A stretch of DNA of 64,000 nt. Source: Clavaria fumosa (lineage: Eukaryota; Basidiomycota; Agaricomycetes; Agaricales; Clavariaceae). The notes under the pieces were generated by a model. That model had not been told where the DNA came from. It made no database searches and was given only the letters and a program-made list of their open reading frames with translations. How positions within the stretch are numbered: position 1 is the stretch's first letter; the number at the start of each line of letters is the position of its first letter. Both the position numbers and the translations under genes were made by a program. Shown piece after piece: positions 23,086-32,017 of this stretch. Location of the stretch: the NCBI GenBank assembly GCA_951802425.1, contig OX637806.1, positions 62,001 through 126,000 of the forward strand, written 5' to 3'.

Positions 23086-23393
23086 TGTCAACAAGTGTCA
23101 CGTTGACTCCCGGGTATTCGAGGGACTCAGGTAGAATCGGCCGAATGGGAGCAAAGGATGTATGTGATAGAAAGTAACAACCTAAGGGATTGTTACAGGT
23201 GAGTACGGTTACTTATATACTACAGGAGGATGAGTCATAGCGCCGCATGGGAGAGGCATGTGTGATAACATGGGAAGGGCGCGGCATGAGGCATGTGGTA
23301 CGTGAGAAGGGGAGGGCGTGTGATGAGTAGAGAAAGGAGGGGAGTGATATGGTGAAAGGGAAAAGAAGGGGGTGACGTGGTAGAATTGTAACA
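23086..23393 (-). repeat. 3' LTR of element B
   Basis: This 308-bp LTR has TG..CA ends. Read on the minus strand it starts TGTTACAATTC and ends CTTGTTGACA. Compared with the 5' copy it has CA for CG in two places (near 23100 in GTCACGTT and near 23283). Confidence 0.92.
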
Positions 23394-23431
23394 TAGTTCC
23401 CCTCCTGTGGTCCGGCGTCCCGACGGACTCG

Positions 23432-24235
23432 CTAGGCCTCCGGGCTCTCTTGGCGTTCGCGCGGTGGTGGTTCGGTCGGTGGCTCGAGTTCGGTGGGTGG
23501 GTCGAGACTCGTGTCGCGTGTGTCGGGCACGAGAGGGTGTTCGTAGGCGTCGGCGGGGACAATCCACGGGGTCATGACATCGGTGGAAACGGGTATGACC
23601 CAGGGGGGTCCTGTGCGGCTGTGGTGTACGGCCCATTCTTCTTGTAGGATAGGCTCGGGCGGTAACGGCACCTCGAATCGCAGCCTTGAGCTCCGGGAGT
23701 TTACCCATATCTCGACGAGGATGGGGGAGGCGCGGAGGACGCGTCGCTGTTGCTCAAATTGCAGTCCTCGTAGTTCCATCCACATCGCGCGGCTAAAGCT
23801 TACGCTGAGCCGCTCGGCCATTCTGCGGAGCCAGACGTCGTCTTCAGGCTCCAGGAGTTCTCGGTTCTGTCGAAATTGCGGTATGCGCGAAGGGGGGTCG
23901 TCCGTCATCAGCGGTGGGGGGTCTAACCCTAATACTCGGCGTGCATGGGGGATCCGCACCGCGTCTAAGATATGGCGCATGCGAGCAGTTGTCCCAGGGG
24001 ACGACGGTGGGCGTTGGAGGGCCGGCGGCGTGCCTCGCGGGTCCGGTCCAGGTCGCAGGTCAAGTGCGGGTCGTTGGCGGGTGGTCTCAGCCGGAGGGGG
24101 GCGTGGCAGGTGGTTCGGCCATCCTGCGGCACGGCGGGCGTACATTCCGCGGCGTGGGGTTTGAGGGGTGCGCTCGGGCGGCATGGCAGTGGGTGTAGGT
24201 TGTGAGGGGAGAGGAAGAAGGTGTTCGGTCGGCAA
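23432..24235 (-). CDS. Extra ORF downstream of pol in element B (267 codons, unknown)
   Basis: This complete frame lies between pol and the 3' LTR, on the same strand as pol. The first 90 residues are Pro/Arg-rich. The middle (about 110-200) looks folded, with VWLRRMAERLSVSFSRAM and PILVEIWVNSRSSRLRFEVP; the end is acidic and Pro-rich. I see no signal peptide or membrane segment, so it is not an obvious envelope protein. I do not recognise the family. Standard fungal gypsy elements end with pol, so this is an accessory gene. The frame is open in a young copy, which argues for recent function but does not prove it. Confidence 0.6.
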   Translation of the reverse strand: MPTEHLLPLPSQPTPTAMPPERTPQTPRRGMYARRAAGWPNHLPRPPPAETTRQRPALDLRPGPDPRGTPPALQRPPSSPGTTARMRHILDAVRIPHARRVLGLDPPPLMTDDPPSRIPQFRQNRELLEPEDDVWLRRMAERLSVSFSRAMWMELRGLQFEQQRRVLRASPILVEIWVNSRSSRLRFEVPLPPEPILQEEWAVHHSRTGPPWVIPVSTDVMTPWIVPADAYEHPLVPDTRDTSLDPPTELEPPTEPPPRERQESPEA

Positions 24236-24285
24236 AGTTGCTTGCGGTTTTCTTTTTAGGTGCTCGACCCTGAGTGTGTGATCAC

Positions 24286-27200
24286 TCAGGTAAAAGACAC
24301 CGTGAGAGCACGTGTCGCTTCAGGGTGCTTTCGATGGAAGTCTGCAATCGCTTCTGCCGCTTTCTTCAGGTTTGCCTTCGGCTCCCACGTGTTGTCCTCG
24401 TGGGGATAGCCGGCCCATTTCACCAGATACTGCAACTTACGTCTGTGTCTCCGGCTCTTCAGTACTTCTTCCACGTCGTATTGCAAGTGGTCGTCGATCA
24501 ATTTGGGAGGTGGGCGTTCGTCCGGAGTCTGATTGGGGAACTTTCCTTCCTTATATGGCGTAAGTAGTACCTCGTTGAACACCGGGTGGATCTTCCAAGT
24601 TGCTGGTAGATTGAGTCGGTAAGCGGCTGGTCCCACCTTCTCTACCACCACGAAAGGGCCAACTCTTCTGTCCGTGAGTTTGTCTGATGGTCGTTCCGTG
24701 TTCAGGTTAGTGGCGTCCAGCCAGACCAGATGGCCTTTCTTGTAGTCCAGTGTTCTTGTGTTTTTATGTTTATCGTAGGCAGTTTTCATATATTGCGCGG
24801 CTTTCTCCATGGCCTTTTTGGCATTCTCTCTGGCTTTCTGCAATTTTATGGCGAAGTCAGAGGCTTCCGGGGTGTGCGGTACGTCGGGCAGGCTAATGTC
24901 ACCCATACGAGGATGAAAACCATAGTTTAAGAAGAAAGGACTGTATTTGGTCGCGGAGTGTTGTCGGTTGTTCAGGGCGAATTCCGCAGTGGGTAGCCAG
25001 TCCGACCAATCGTCTTGCATGAAGTCGACGTATGAGCGCAGGTAGATTTCTATTTCCTGGTTCATTCTCTCCGTTTGTCCGTCGGTTTGCGGATGGTAGG
25101 CTGTGCTTGGGTTCCCCTTTATACCAATAATTTTATAGAACTCTTCCATGAAGTTTGAGACAAATTGAGATCCTCGGTCGCTTACGACTTTGCAGGGTAC
25201 TCCATGGCTACGCAGTACACGGTCCCGCAGGATTTTTGCTGCCCCTAGTGCCGTGAGTTTCATGTCCGTGGCTTCTAGTAAGGTCATTTTCGTGAGTTTG
25301 TCGCATATCACAAGGATGGCGTTGTTTGTGGCAGACTTTGACAATGGTCCAATTAGATCCCAAGTGATAGTGTGCCATGGACAAGGTGGTATCGCATGGG
25401 GGTGTAGGGGTGCACGCCGCTTCGTCCGGTCGGGTTTTGTTCTTTGGCATTTCTCACAACCAGCCACATACTCTGTTACGTCTTCCTTCATCCCTGGCCA
25501 TACAAATTGCCGGGTGACACTCTCTAAGGTCTTTTCGGGTCCGGGATGCCCTCCAAGTGGGGAGTCGTGTAGTTCCATCAGCACTTTGTGTACCAGGTCT
25601 TGGGGCACCCAGATTTTCCCTTCGTGTCTGAAAAGTCCATCTACTCCTTTCTCAAAAGGCGTGGCTTTAGGTGGCAAGGTGTTTGCATGTGCTTCTAAAA
25701 GCAGTTGGTCGATCGTTGGCTCAGGAATTAGTAGTGTGGCAAGGCGGTGGGCCGGGAAAACTTGTACTGAGGGTTTTTCATACTTGTCTGTTCCCTCCCA
25801 GTGGTCTGGCCGTCGGGAGAGTGCGTCTGCTTTCATGTTTGTTTTTCCTGGCTTGTATTTCACCTCGAAATTAAAGCACTGTAGCTTTGACTGCCATCGC
25901 GTTTGTCTGGGGTTGAGCTTTTGACTTTTTTGAAAATATTGAAGGTTTGCATGGTCGGTGTGGATTTCGAAAGGGTCCTTGGCCCCTAGCAAGTAGTGGC
26001 GCCATTCTTCTAGTCCCCTGATGATCGCTAAGAACTCCTTGTCATATGTCGCATAATTCATTTCCGCCGGGGAGAAGGTTTTCGAAATGAAGTCTACTGG
26101 TCGCCAGACACCATCGGGTTGCTGCTGTGATAGCACTCCTCCGGTGGCGTAATTACTCGCATCTACCTCTATCTTCCACTTGCCTTCATCTTGTGGGATT
26201 GCCAGTACTACGTCGCTCTGCAGTATATCGATCAGACGCTTCCAAGCACGTTCCTGTTGATCCGTCCAGATGTACGGTGCGCTGTCACTCAGTAGTTCGT
26301 ATAGCGGCTTGGCAATAGTGGCAAACCCCTGTATGAATCTTCGGAAGTAGTTTAGCAACCCGATCCCTTTTTGGAGAGCGTGTTTGTTTTTCGGTACAGG
26401 CCACTCGGATATTCCCCTGCATTTCTTGGGGGAGTGTCGAATGCTGCCCTCTGAAATTAGCAGTCCCAGGAACGTAACTTCCGACTGTTCTAGCTTGCAT
26501 TTTGATTCTCGCACGCAGAGGTCGTTATCTTGGAGTACCTTGAATACTTCGTGCACAAGGCGTCGATGTTCCTCGAGGGTTCGGGTCGCAATAAGGATAT
26601 CATCGATGTACACGAAGACCTTTCCAGTGGCTATCAGAGTGCGCAAGATATAGTTCATTCTTCGTTGGAAGACCGACGGGGCATTCATCAATCCGAATTG
26701 CATAACCGTGGGCCACACTGTGCCATATTTCGTGATTATTGCGGCGAGCTTTTGTGCCCATTTTGCCATTGCAACGTTCCAATATCCCCACTCTACATCG
26801 AGGCTCGTGAATATCTTGGTGTCTTTCAAGCTCGCTACCGTCTCGTCGATTCTGGGCAATGGGTATATATCTTTGACACAAAATGAGTTCAGGCGTTTAT
26901 AATCGATGATGGGTCGTAATTTGTCCCCTTCGTCTTTGAAGAAAATCGGACTAACGTAGTCCGATTCCCCCCAGACTAGTCGGCCATTGTCCAAGTTTTC
27001 CTTTAGCCATACCTTCAAGGCTTCGTCTTCCCTGTTGGTAAGTGGGTAGACCTTTGAGCGCAAGAAACCAGGGTCGTTTTTGAACTTGATCTCATAATCG
27101 ATTCCCGGTAGCGACTTGGGTAGTTTTTGGCCAGTTTTTCCAGCAAACACCTGGGGATATAGGGCCTTCCAGTCGGGTGTGTTTGCTATATCGTGTAGGC

Positions 27201-27762
27201 TTCGGAGGCCATAGCCATAGTCCACGATGTGACAGTCCTTTCTTTTGCATTTGTCGAAACGGATGTACTTTTCAAACCATCGGATGCTGGGGTTATGGTA
27301 TCGGAGCCAGTCGTGTCCCAGAATCGCCGGGTGGCCGGTAACTCGTCCCAATAGGAATTGCTTGATCTCGATGTGGCCTCCAATATTGAGTCGCAGGGCC
27401 ACCGAATGTTTAAAGGCCCCTGATACATTCGTGGTCCCATCAATATTTTTGAATATTATAGGGGTCTCAAGTTTTGCAAGGTTCATTTTCCTAGCGGTGG
27501 CCCATTCCAAGTCCATAACCGACATCGTACAGCCAGAGTTGATTAGCAGTTTGATGTCATAGGTCTCTTTGGTGTCCAAGGTGGTTACAAATCCTGGCAT
27601 GTCCAATTGCCATTCTCCTCCTTTCCCATATGTGGTCCTGGGATCGGTGTCCCAATCCACATCATCATTATATCCTGGGAGTTTCTTAGAGGTGAGGTCT
27701 TTGAGGGTGTGCTTAGCCCTCTCAGCCTCCTTTGGCAACGGAAATAGTGGGGTGTCATTCAT
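24286..27762 (-). CDS. pol: Pol polyprotein of element B
   Basis: This is an uninterrupted 1158-codon frame starting at an ATG after gag. In order: protease region (about residues 70-160) with INSGCTMS in place of the expected D-S/T-G; reverse transcriptase (about 220-400) with QFGLMNAP and VYIDDIL; RNase H (about 480-600) with IEVDASNYA, YDKEFLAI and HTDHANL; H2C2 finger (about 705-760, HPGPEK..CEKCQ); integrase (about 775-930) with TWDLIG, SDRGSQF and DGQTERMN; and a C-terminal chromodomain (about 1085-1140) with LVKWAGYPHEDNTWEP. The protease Asp-to-Asn change (AAC where GAC is expected, a CpG site) should inactivate processing. The RT segment before QFGL (MAKWAQKLAAII) is unlike the usual GDEWKTAF and may also be damaged. 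Confidence 0.92.
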   Translation of the reverse strand: MNDTPLFPLPKEAERAKHTLKDLTSKKLPGYNDDVDWDTDPRTTYGKGGEWQLDMPGFVTTLDTKETYDIKLLINSGCTMSVMDLEWATARKMNLAKLETPIIFKNIDGTTNVSGAFKHSVALRLNIGGHIEIKQFLLGRVTGHPAILGHDWLRYHNPSIRWFEKYIRFDKCKRKDCHIVDYGYGLRSLHDIANTPDWKALYPQVFAGKTGQKLPKSLPGIDYEIKFKNDPGFLRSKVYPLTNREDEALKVWLKENLDNGRLVWGESDYVSPIFFKDEGDKLRPIIDYKRLNSFCVKDIYPLPRIDETVASLKDTKIFTSLDVEWGYWNVAMAKWAQKLAAIITKYGTVWPTVMQFGLMNAPSVFQRRMNYILRTLIATGKVFVYIDDILIATRTLEEHRRLVHEVFKVLQDNDLCVRESKCKLEQSEVTFLGLLISEGSIRHSPKKCRGISEWPVPKNKHALQKGIGLLNYFRRFIQGFATIAKPLYELLSDSAPYIWTDQQERAWKRLIDILQSDVVLAIPQDEGKWKIEVDASNYATGGVLSQQQPDGVWRPVDFISKTFSPAEMNYATYDKEFLAIIRGLEEWRHYLLGAKDPFEIHTDHANLQYFQKSQKLNPRQTRWQSKLQCFNFEVKYKPGKTNMKADALSRRPDHWEGTDKYEKPSVQVFPAHRLATLLIPEPTIDQLLLEAHANTLPPKATPFEKGVDGLFRHEGKIWVPQDLVHKVLMELHDSPLGGHPGPEKTLESVTRQFVWPGMKEDVTEYVAGCEKCQRTKPDRTKRRAPLHPHAIPPCPWHTITWDLIGPLSKSATNNAILVICDKLTKMTLLEATDMKLTALGAAKILRDRVLRSHGVPCKVVSDRGSQFVSNFMEEFYKIIGIKGNPSTAYHPQTDGQTERMNQEIEIYLRSYVDFMQDDWSDWLPTAEFALNNRQHSATKYSPFFLNYGFHPRMGDISLPDVPHTPEASDFAIKLQKARENAKKAMEKAAQYMKTAYDKHKNTRTLDYKKGHLVWLDATNLNTERPSDKLTDRRVGPFVVVEKVGPAAYRLNLPATWKIHPVFNEVLLTPYKEGKFPNQTPDERPPPKLIDDHLQYDVEEVLKSRRHRRKLQYLVKWAGYPHEDNTWEPKANLKKAAEAIADFHRKHPEATRALTVSFT

Positions 27763-27818
27763 GGCTCGTTTTACATGGCGGCGGGCGGGTACAATATATA
27801 AGGATCCTGCCTTAGCAC

Positions 27819-29101
27819 TCAGGCGGATCCCTGCTGAAAATCCTCTTCTCCGGCATTCAACGTTGCTACAGTCATCTCTGGTCCAGGTGTCGGTGCCCTG
27901 GGCCTCTGTTGGATGTGCAGCTGGTCCCGCAACTGCGCGATGGTGTTCTCCATTTCTTCAAAGTCGTTCTGCCCAGCAGTCGAGGTGGCGTACGATGGGT
28001 TGAATGAGGTAAGGGAAGCCGGGTGCGAAGCGGGGTATGCGGGAACAGGGTAAGGGGAAAAGAGAGGGGGCGTATAATATCCGGGAGGGGAACGCATTTC
28101 GAATGCGTTGCCGAGCCTCGCCTGTTGTCGGGGGGTGGAGCGGCGTTGGGGCGGCTCAGGGCAGGGTGTCCAACCTGTCCGCAATTATAGCAAATGAGCG
28201 GACGACGGGGGCCGGTTCCTCGGCTTGTGTCCATCGGGGTACCTTGCCTGGTACCCGGCGGGACTTGTCTGTTCCATTGTCCAGGGGGTGGCGCCTGCTG
28301 TTGTTGTTGTTGTTGCTGCTGCTGGGGGCGCGGTTGCCATTGTGCCTGTTGTGGCTGTGCGGGTGGTGCGTTCCACTGGTTCTGCCTTTCCCATACCGCC
28401 TGTGGTTGCCACTGGGGTGAGCACCAGTAGCGGTTCTGCGGGGGTTGGCGTTGTGCAGGCTGGTTCCAGGCGGGGCGTGGCGTTGCTTGCGCCCGCATCT
28501 CTCTTTGCACTGCCGTGTGTAGTTGATGCTGCCTGTCAAGGCGTATAGCCAACACTCGGAACGCTTGGTAGTCGGCGGGCTGGTCTGCGCATGCGAGGAT
28601 TTTCTCCATGAGCTTCGGGTGCAGTGCCCTCATCAACAGGGCGTGGATCATGTTCCAGTGGGTATCCTCTTCGTACCCAGCTCGGCTCATGAGAGTTTCA
28701 AGTCTTTGGAAGAACTGTGCGGCGTCCATGCCTACTTGCTTGAAGTTGTTAAGCTCCTGAACGGCTAGCGCCTGGTCTTCGATGGGGGCAAAAGTCTCCC
28801 TCATGCGTGCTTCGAATGTGGCCCAGATTACGTTTTCGCCTCCTGGTTCCAATAAGACATTCGCGGCTTGGTTCGCCCATTCCGCTGCGTACTTCTCTGT
28901 CATGTGGCTTAGACAAAATACCACCTTGTGGAAGTCGGTAGGGTATTTCGCCTCATTCAGTCGGAACTCTAGGCGTAAGCTCCTCAAAAACGTCTGGAAC
29001 TCGTGCCTTTCTCCAGTATATGGGACAATCTTCAATGAGAATGTGGCAGGCGCGAGGGGCGCCGCTGGTGCCGGTTCGGCGTCGGGGGCTATGTCAGCCA
29101 T
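27819..29101 (-). pseudogene. gag: Gag of element B, probably one frameshift
   Basis: The ATG at 29099-29101 opens a capsid frame (PYTGERHEFQTFLRSLRLEF, ALAVQELNNFKQ) followed by a Pro/Gln-rich segment with a run of about ten Gln encoded by CAA/CAG repeats (near 28290-28330). Next is a zinc knuckle CYNCGQVGHPALS in which the last Cys reads Arg. After a C6 run near 28130 the plausible coding frame changes: 27819-28130 (ending MTVATLNAGEEDFQQGSA) is the frame that looks like protein, with a coiled-coil-like stretch EEMENTIAQLRDQLH. So a 1-nt indel in the homopolymer probably broke gag after the knuckle. A sequencing error in the run would give the same picture. Confidence 0.7.
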
Positions 29102-29105
29102 GCCT

Positions 29106-29516
29106 TTAGTCTAGTTCTTCGAGGTAAATTCGTGGGGGGTCTTGGAAGATGTCTATTCGTAGACGATCTTGGAGCGATCCGAAGGTGAGGTCAGTTTGTG
29201 CTTCGGAAGAACGGTGTGTAAGGGGTGCCTCGTCGGTCTGTGTGGCAACAGACAAATGTGTTGGTTCTTCGAGTTCTTCGAGAGCGCTTTGGTAGTCGCT
29301 TTCACTAGTAAAATCTGTAAAGTCTTCGTCTCCCTGAAGGAAGTCCGTGTCTTCGTCTGTGTGTCTCTGTTCGTCGGCTACTGCCTGTAGCTTCTGTGTG
29401 AGCGTTCTTCGGAATGTTCGCCACTCGGGGGCGTGTTCGATAGTCAGCAGGTTGTTTCGTGCGAAGTCCTGTGGCACGAGAATTCTTCTTGTAGCAAAAT
29501 GGTAGCGGGGTGCCAA
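29106..29516 (-). CDS. Leader ORF before gag in element B (136 codons, unknown)
   Basis: This complete frame ends four bases before the gag ATG. The N-terminal part is basic; the rest is acidic, with two related segments VATQTDEAPL and EAQTDL. It has no recognised domain. Its position suggests a separate small protein or an upstream frame that tunes gag translation by re-initiation. Confidence 0.5.
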   Translation of the reverse strand: MAPRYHFATRRILVPQDFARNNLLTIEHAPEWRTFRRTLTQKLQAVADEQRHTDEDTDFLQGDEDFTDFTSESDYQSALEELEEPTHLSVATQTDEAPLTHRSSEAQTDLTFGSLQDRLRIDIFQDPPRIYLEELD

Positions 29517-29755
29517 TTGGGCAGCCTCGGAGTGTCTCGGATACTGAAAGCTTTCGTAAGCTCGGTACGGGGTGCTCGGCGGCGTCAGCTGTTCAAAATC
29601 GGTGTCTTGGTCCAGTCCAAGGAGGGCCCTCCTCCTGACAGATCGTTTGTAGGCTGTCCAAAAGCGTGCCAGGGTGTCTTCTCAGAATACGCAGACCTTG
29701 CTTCGGTCCGGGCAGGGTGGGGGTGCCTAGGTCCGTGAGGAGGTAGGCGGGGGAG

Positions 29756-29766
29756 AGGTTGTTACT
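29756..29766 (-). other. Primer binding site of element B (self-priming type)
   Basis: Read on the minus strand AGTAACAACCT follows the 5' LTR directly. It is complementary to AGGTTGTTACT in the LTR (minus strand, within 29853-29864), about 30 bp after a TATATAAG box. Confidence 0.75.
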
Positions 29767-30074
29767 TGTCAACAAGTGTCGCGTTGACTCCCGGGTATTC
29801 GAGGGACTCAGGTAGAATCGGCCGAATGGGAGCAAAGGATGTATGTGATAGAAAGTAACAACCTAAGGGATTGTTACAGGTGAGTACGGTTACTTATATA
29901 CTACAGGAGGATGAGTCATAGCGCCGCATGGGAGAGGCATGTGTGATAACATGGGAAGGGCGCAGCATGAGGCATGTGGTACGTGAGAAGGGGAGGGCGT
30001 GTGATGAGTAGAGAAAGGAGGGGAGTGATATGGTGAAAGGGAAAAGAAGGGGGTGACGTGGTAGAATTGTAACA
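29767..30074 (-). repeat. 5' LTR of element B
   Basis: This is the 308-bp partner of the 3' LTR at 23086-23393. The TSD GGATT follows at 30075-30079. Confidence 0.92.
29853..29900 (-). promoter_or_regulatory. TATA box and predicted RNA start of element B
   Basis: TATATAAG (minus strand, 29893-29900) precedes AGGTTGTTACTT (29853-29864), the segment complementary to the primer binding site, so transcription likely starts near 29864. Confidence 0.65.
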
Positions 30075-30564
30075 GGATTCCAGGGAGGTGACAGAGATGG
30101 TGGGTGAGTTGTTAAACTAATCCACACCCTCCCCATATGTCCACAGGTAGTGTAGTGTGTGTAGGTGTGTGTATCCTCTCCTATCCATTTTTAAGCCAGA
30201 GTACTGCAGAACTGTAGAAAAATGAATATTTTCTGTGTATTTTGCAAATTGACACTGAACCAAGGCAGATACAAATGTGGGGTGTCCGGATCTGGAATCT
30301 CCTGATTTTTGCCAATTTTTTGGTGTATAAAAAGTCATATTTTGCAAGCCATGCAAAAATTTTCCCACAGTCATAGCAGCTTACCAAAAGCAGCTATGCT
30401 TGATTGGTCACCTGTACCTGAGGGACCAGGCACAGGCTGCTCAATTTCGAGTTTTGTTTTTATTTTTAGCATATTTTGTTTGCCATTGTTTGTTCAGTCA
30501 TTCTCGCAATGGCCACCTATTGTAATTACAATAGTTTATTGCAAGGAATCTACATCATTGAATG

Positions 30565-31870
30565 ACTAGATCCACAGCTAATAGCTGTAACTAGTCTACC
30601 AGACCCACAGCAACTAGCTGCAACTAGTCCACTAGATCCACAGCTAGTAGCTGTAACTAATTCACCAGATCTACAACTAGTAATTGACTAGACCCACAGC
30701 TAGTAGCCGCAACTAGTCCACTAGGTCCACAGCTACTAGCTGCAACTAGTTCACTACATCTACAACTAATAGCTGTAACTAGTTCACTAGATCTACAGCA
30801 ACTAGCTGCAACTAGTTCACTAGATCCACAGCTAATGGCTGTAACTAGTCCACTAGACCCACAGCTGGTAGCTGCCACTAGTCCACTAGGTCCACAACTA
30901 CTAGCTGCAACTAGTCTACTAGACCTACACCTACTAGCTGCAACTAGTCTACTAGACCTACACCTACTAGCTGTAACTAGTTCACTACATCTACAGCTAA
31001 TAGCTGCAACTAGTTCACTAGACCTACACCTACTAGCTGCAACTAGTTCACTACATCAACAACTAATAGCTGTAACTAGTTCACTAGATCTACAGCTAGT
31101 AGCTGCAACTAGTCCACTAGGCCCACAGCTACTAGCTGTAACTAGTTCACTACATCTACAGCTAATAGCTGCAACTAGTTCACTACATCTACACCTACTA
31201 GCTGCAACTAGTTCACTACATCTACACCTACTAGCTGTAACTAGTTCACTACATCTACAGCTAGTAGCTGCAACTAGTCCACTAGGTCCACAGCTACTAG
31301 CTGCAACTAGTTCACTACATCTACAGCTAGTAGCTGCAACTAGTCCACTAGGCCCACAGCTAGTAGCTGCAACTAGTCCACTAGGCCCACAGCTACTAGC
31401 TGTAACTAGTCCACTAGGCCCACAGCTACTAGCTGTAACTAGTTCACTACATCTACAGCTAATAGCTGCAACTAGTCTACTAGACCTACACCTACTAGCT
31501 GCAACTAGTTCACTACATCTACAGCTAGTAGCTGCAACTAGTCCACTAGGCCCACAGCTACTAGCTGCAACTAGTCCACTAGGCCCACAGCTAGTAGCTG
31601 CAACTAGTCCACTAGGCCCACAGCTACTAGCTGTAACTAGTTCACTACATCTACAGCTAATAGCTGCAACTAGTCCACTAGACCTACACCTACTTGCTGC
31701 ACCTAGTCCACTAGATCCACAACTGGTAGCTGCAACTAGTCCACTGGACCCACAGCTAGCACCTGTAACCAGTTCACTAGAACCATAGCTAGCACCTGCA
31801 ACTAGTCCACCAGGTCCACACCTAGTAGCTGTAACTAGTCCACTAGATCCACAGCTGTCAGCTGTATCTA
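30565..31870 (-). repeat. 33-bp satellite array, right arm of FB1
   Basis: About 39 units of 33 bp, inverted relative to 20345-21910. Because 33 is a multiple of three and the units lack stops in one frame, a 317-codon open stretch (30835-31788) with 11-residue repeats arises; I read it as a by-product. Confidence 0.85.
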
Positions 31871-32017
31871 GTCTACTAGTCCCCCATGTACTACCTTTGA
31901 CAAGTTAACTTGACAAGTTGACTGACCATAAGGATTCCTTGTCCAGCTGTAGCTGCAAAGAGTACACTATGAATTATACCTAACTGCTGTGTCTAGTTAA
32001 TTATTTCATTCAGTACT

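Larger units (their letters stand above)
23086..30074 (-). mobile_element. Gypsy element B (young, complete, inserted in FB1)
   Basis: Two 308-bp LTRs (23086-23393 and 29767-30074) are flanked by the 5-bp TSD GGATT (23081-23085 and 30075-30079). By eye the LTRs differ at only two positions, both CG versus CA. On the minus strand the order is 5' LTR, self-priming site, a 136-codon leader ORF, gag, pol (1158 codons, uninterrupted), a 267-codon extra ORF, polypurine tract (AGGAGGGGAACTA), 3' LTR. It is the youngest layer of this nest. Confidence 0.93.
20212..32013. mobile_element. Giant foldback element FB1 (about 4.8-kb palindrome, interrupted by B)
   Basis: Without B (23086-30074 plus one GGATT copy), this is an almost complete palindrome. 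The left arm runs 20212 to about 22733 and the right arm from about 22766 to 23085 plus 30080-32013. Arms begin CTGAATGAAATAATTAAC, continue through about 130 bp of single-copy end sequence, a large array of 33-bp units, about 480 bp of unique arm and a 330-bp inner arm meeting at a loop of roughly 30 bp. No transposase frame is visible, so it is non-autonomous. The target in A is itself the palindrome GCAGTAGTACTACTGC, so a TSD of TA, GTAC or AGTACT fits equally well. The arms differ mainly in repeat number. Confidence 0.88.

Noticed and set aside
23432..24235. Envelope-like gene in element B
   Set aside because: The position fits, but there is no signal peptide, membrane helix or cleavage site.
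24274..25924. Plus-strand frames opposite B pol (for example 25190-25924)
   Set aside because: They are antisense shadows of a strong 1158-codon pol frame and show no domain pattern.
28290..28330. CAG/CAA repeat as an independent microsatellite feature
   Set aside because: It is the coding sequence of a Gln run inside B gag.
30835..31788. 317-codon repeat protein as a real gene
   Set aside because: The reading follows directly from a stop-free 33-bp satellite and the other arm of the palindrome has no such long frame; kept only as a finding to check.
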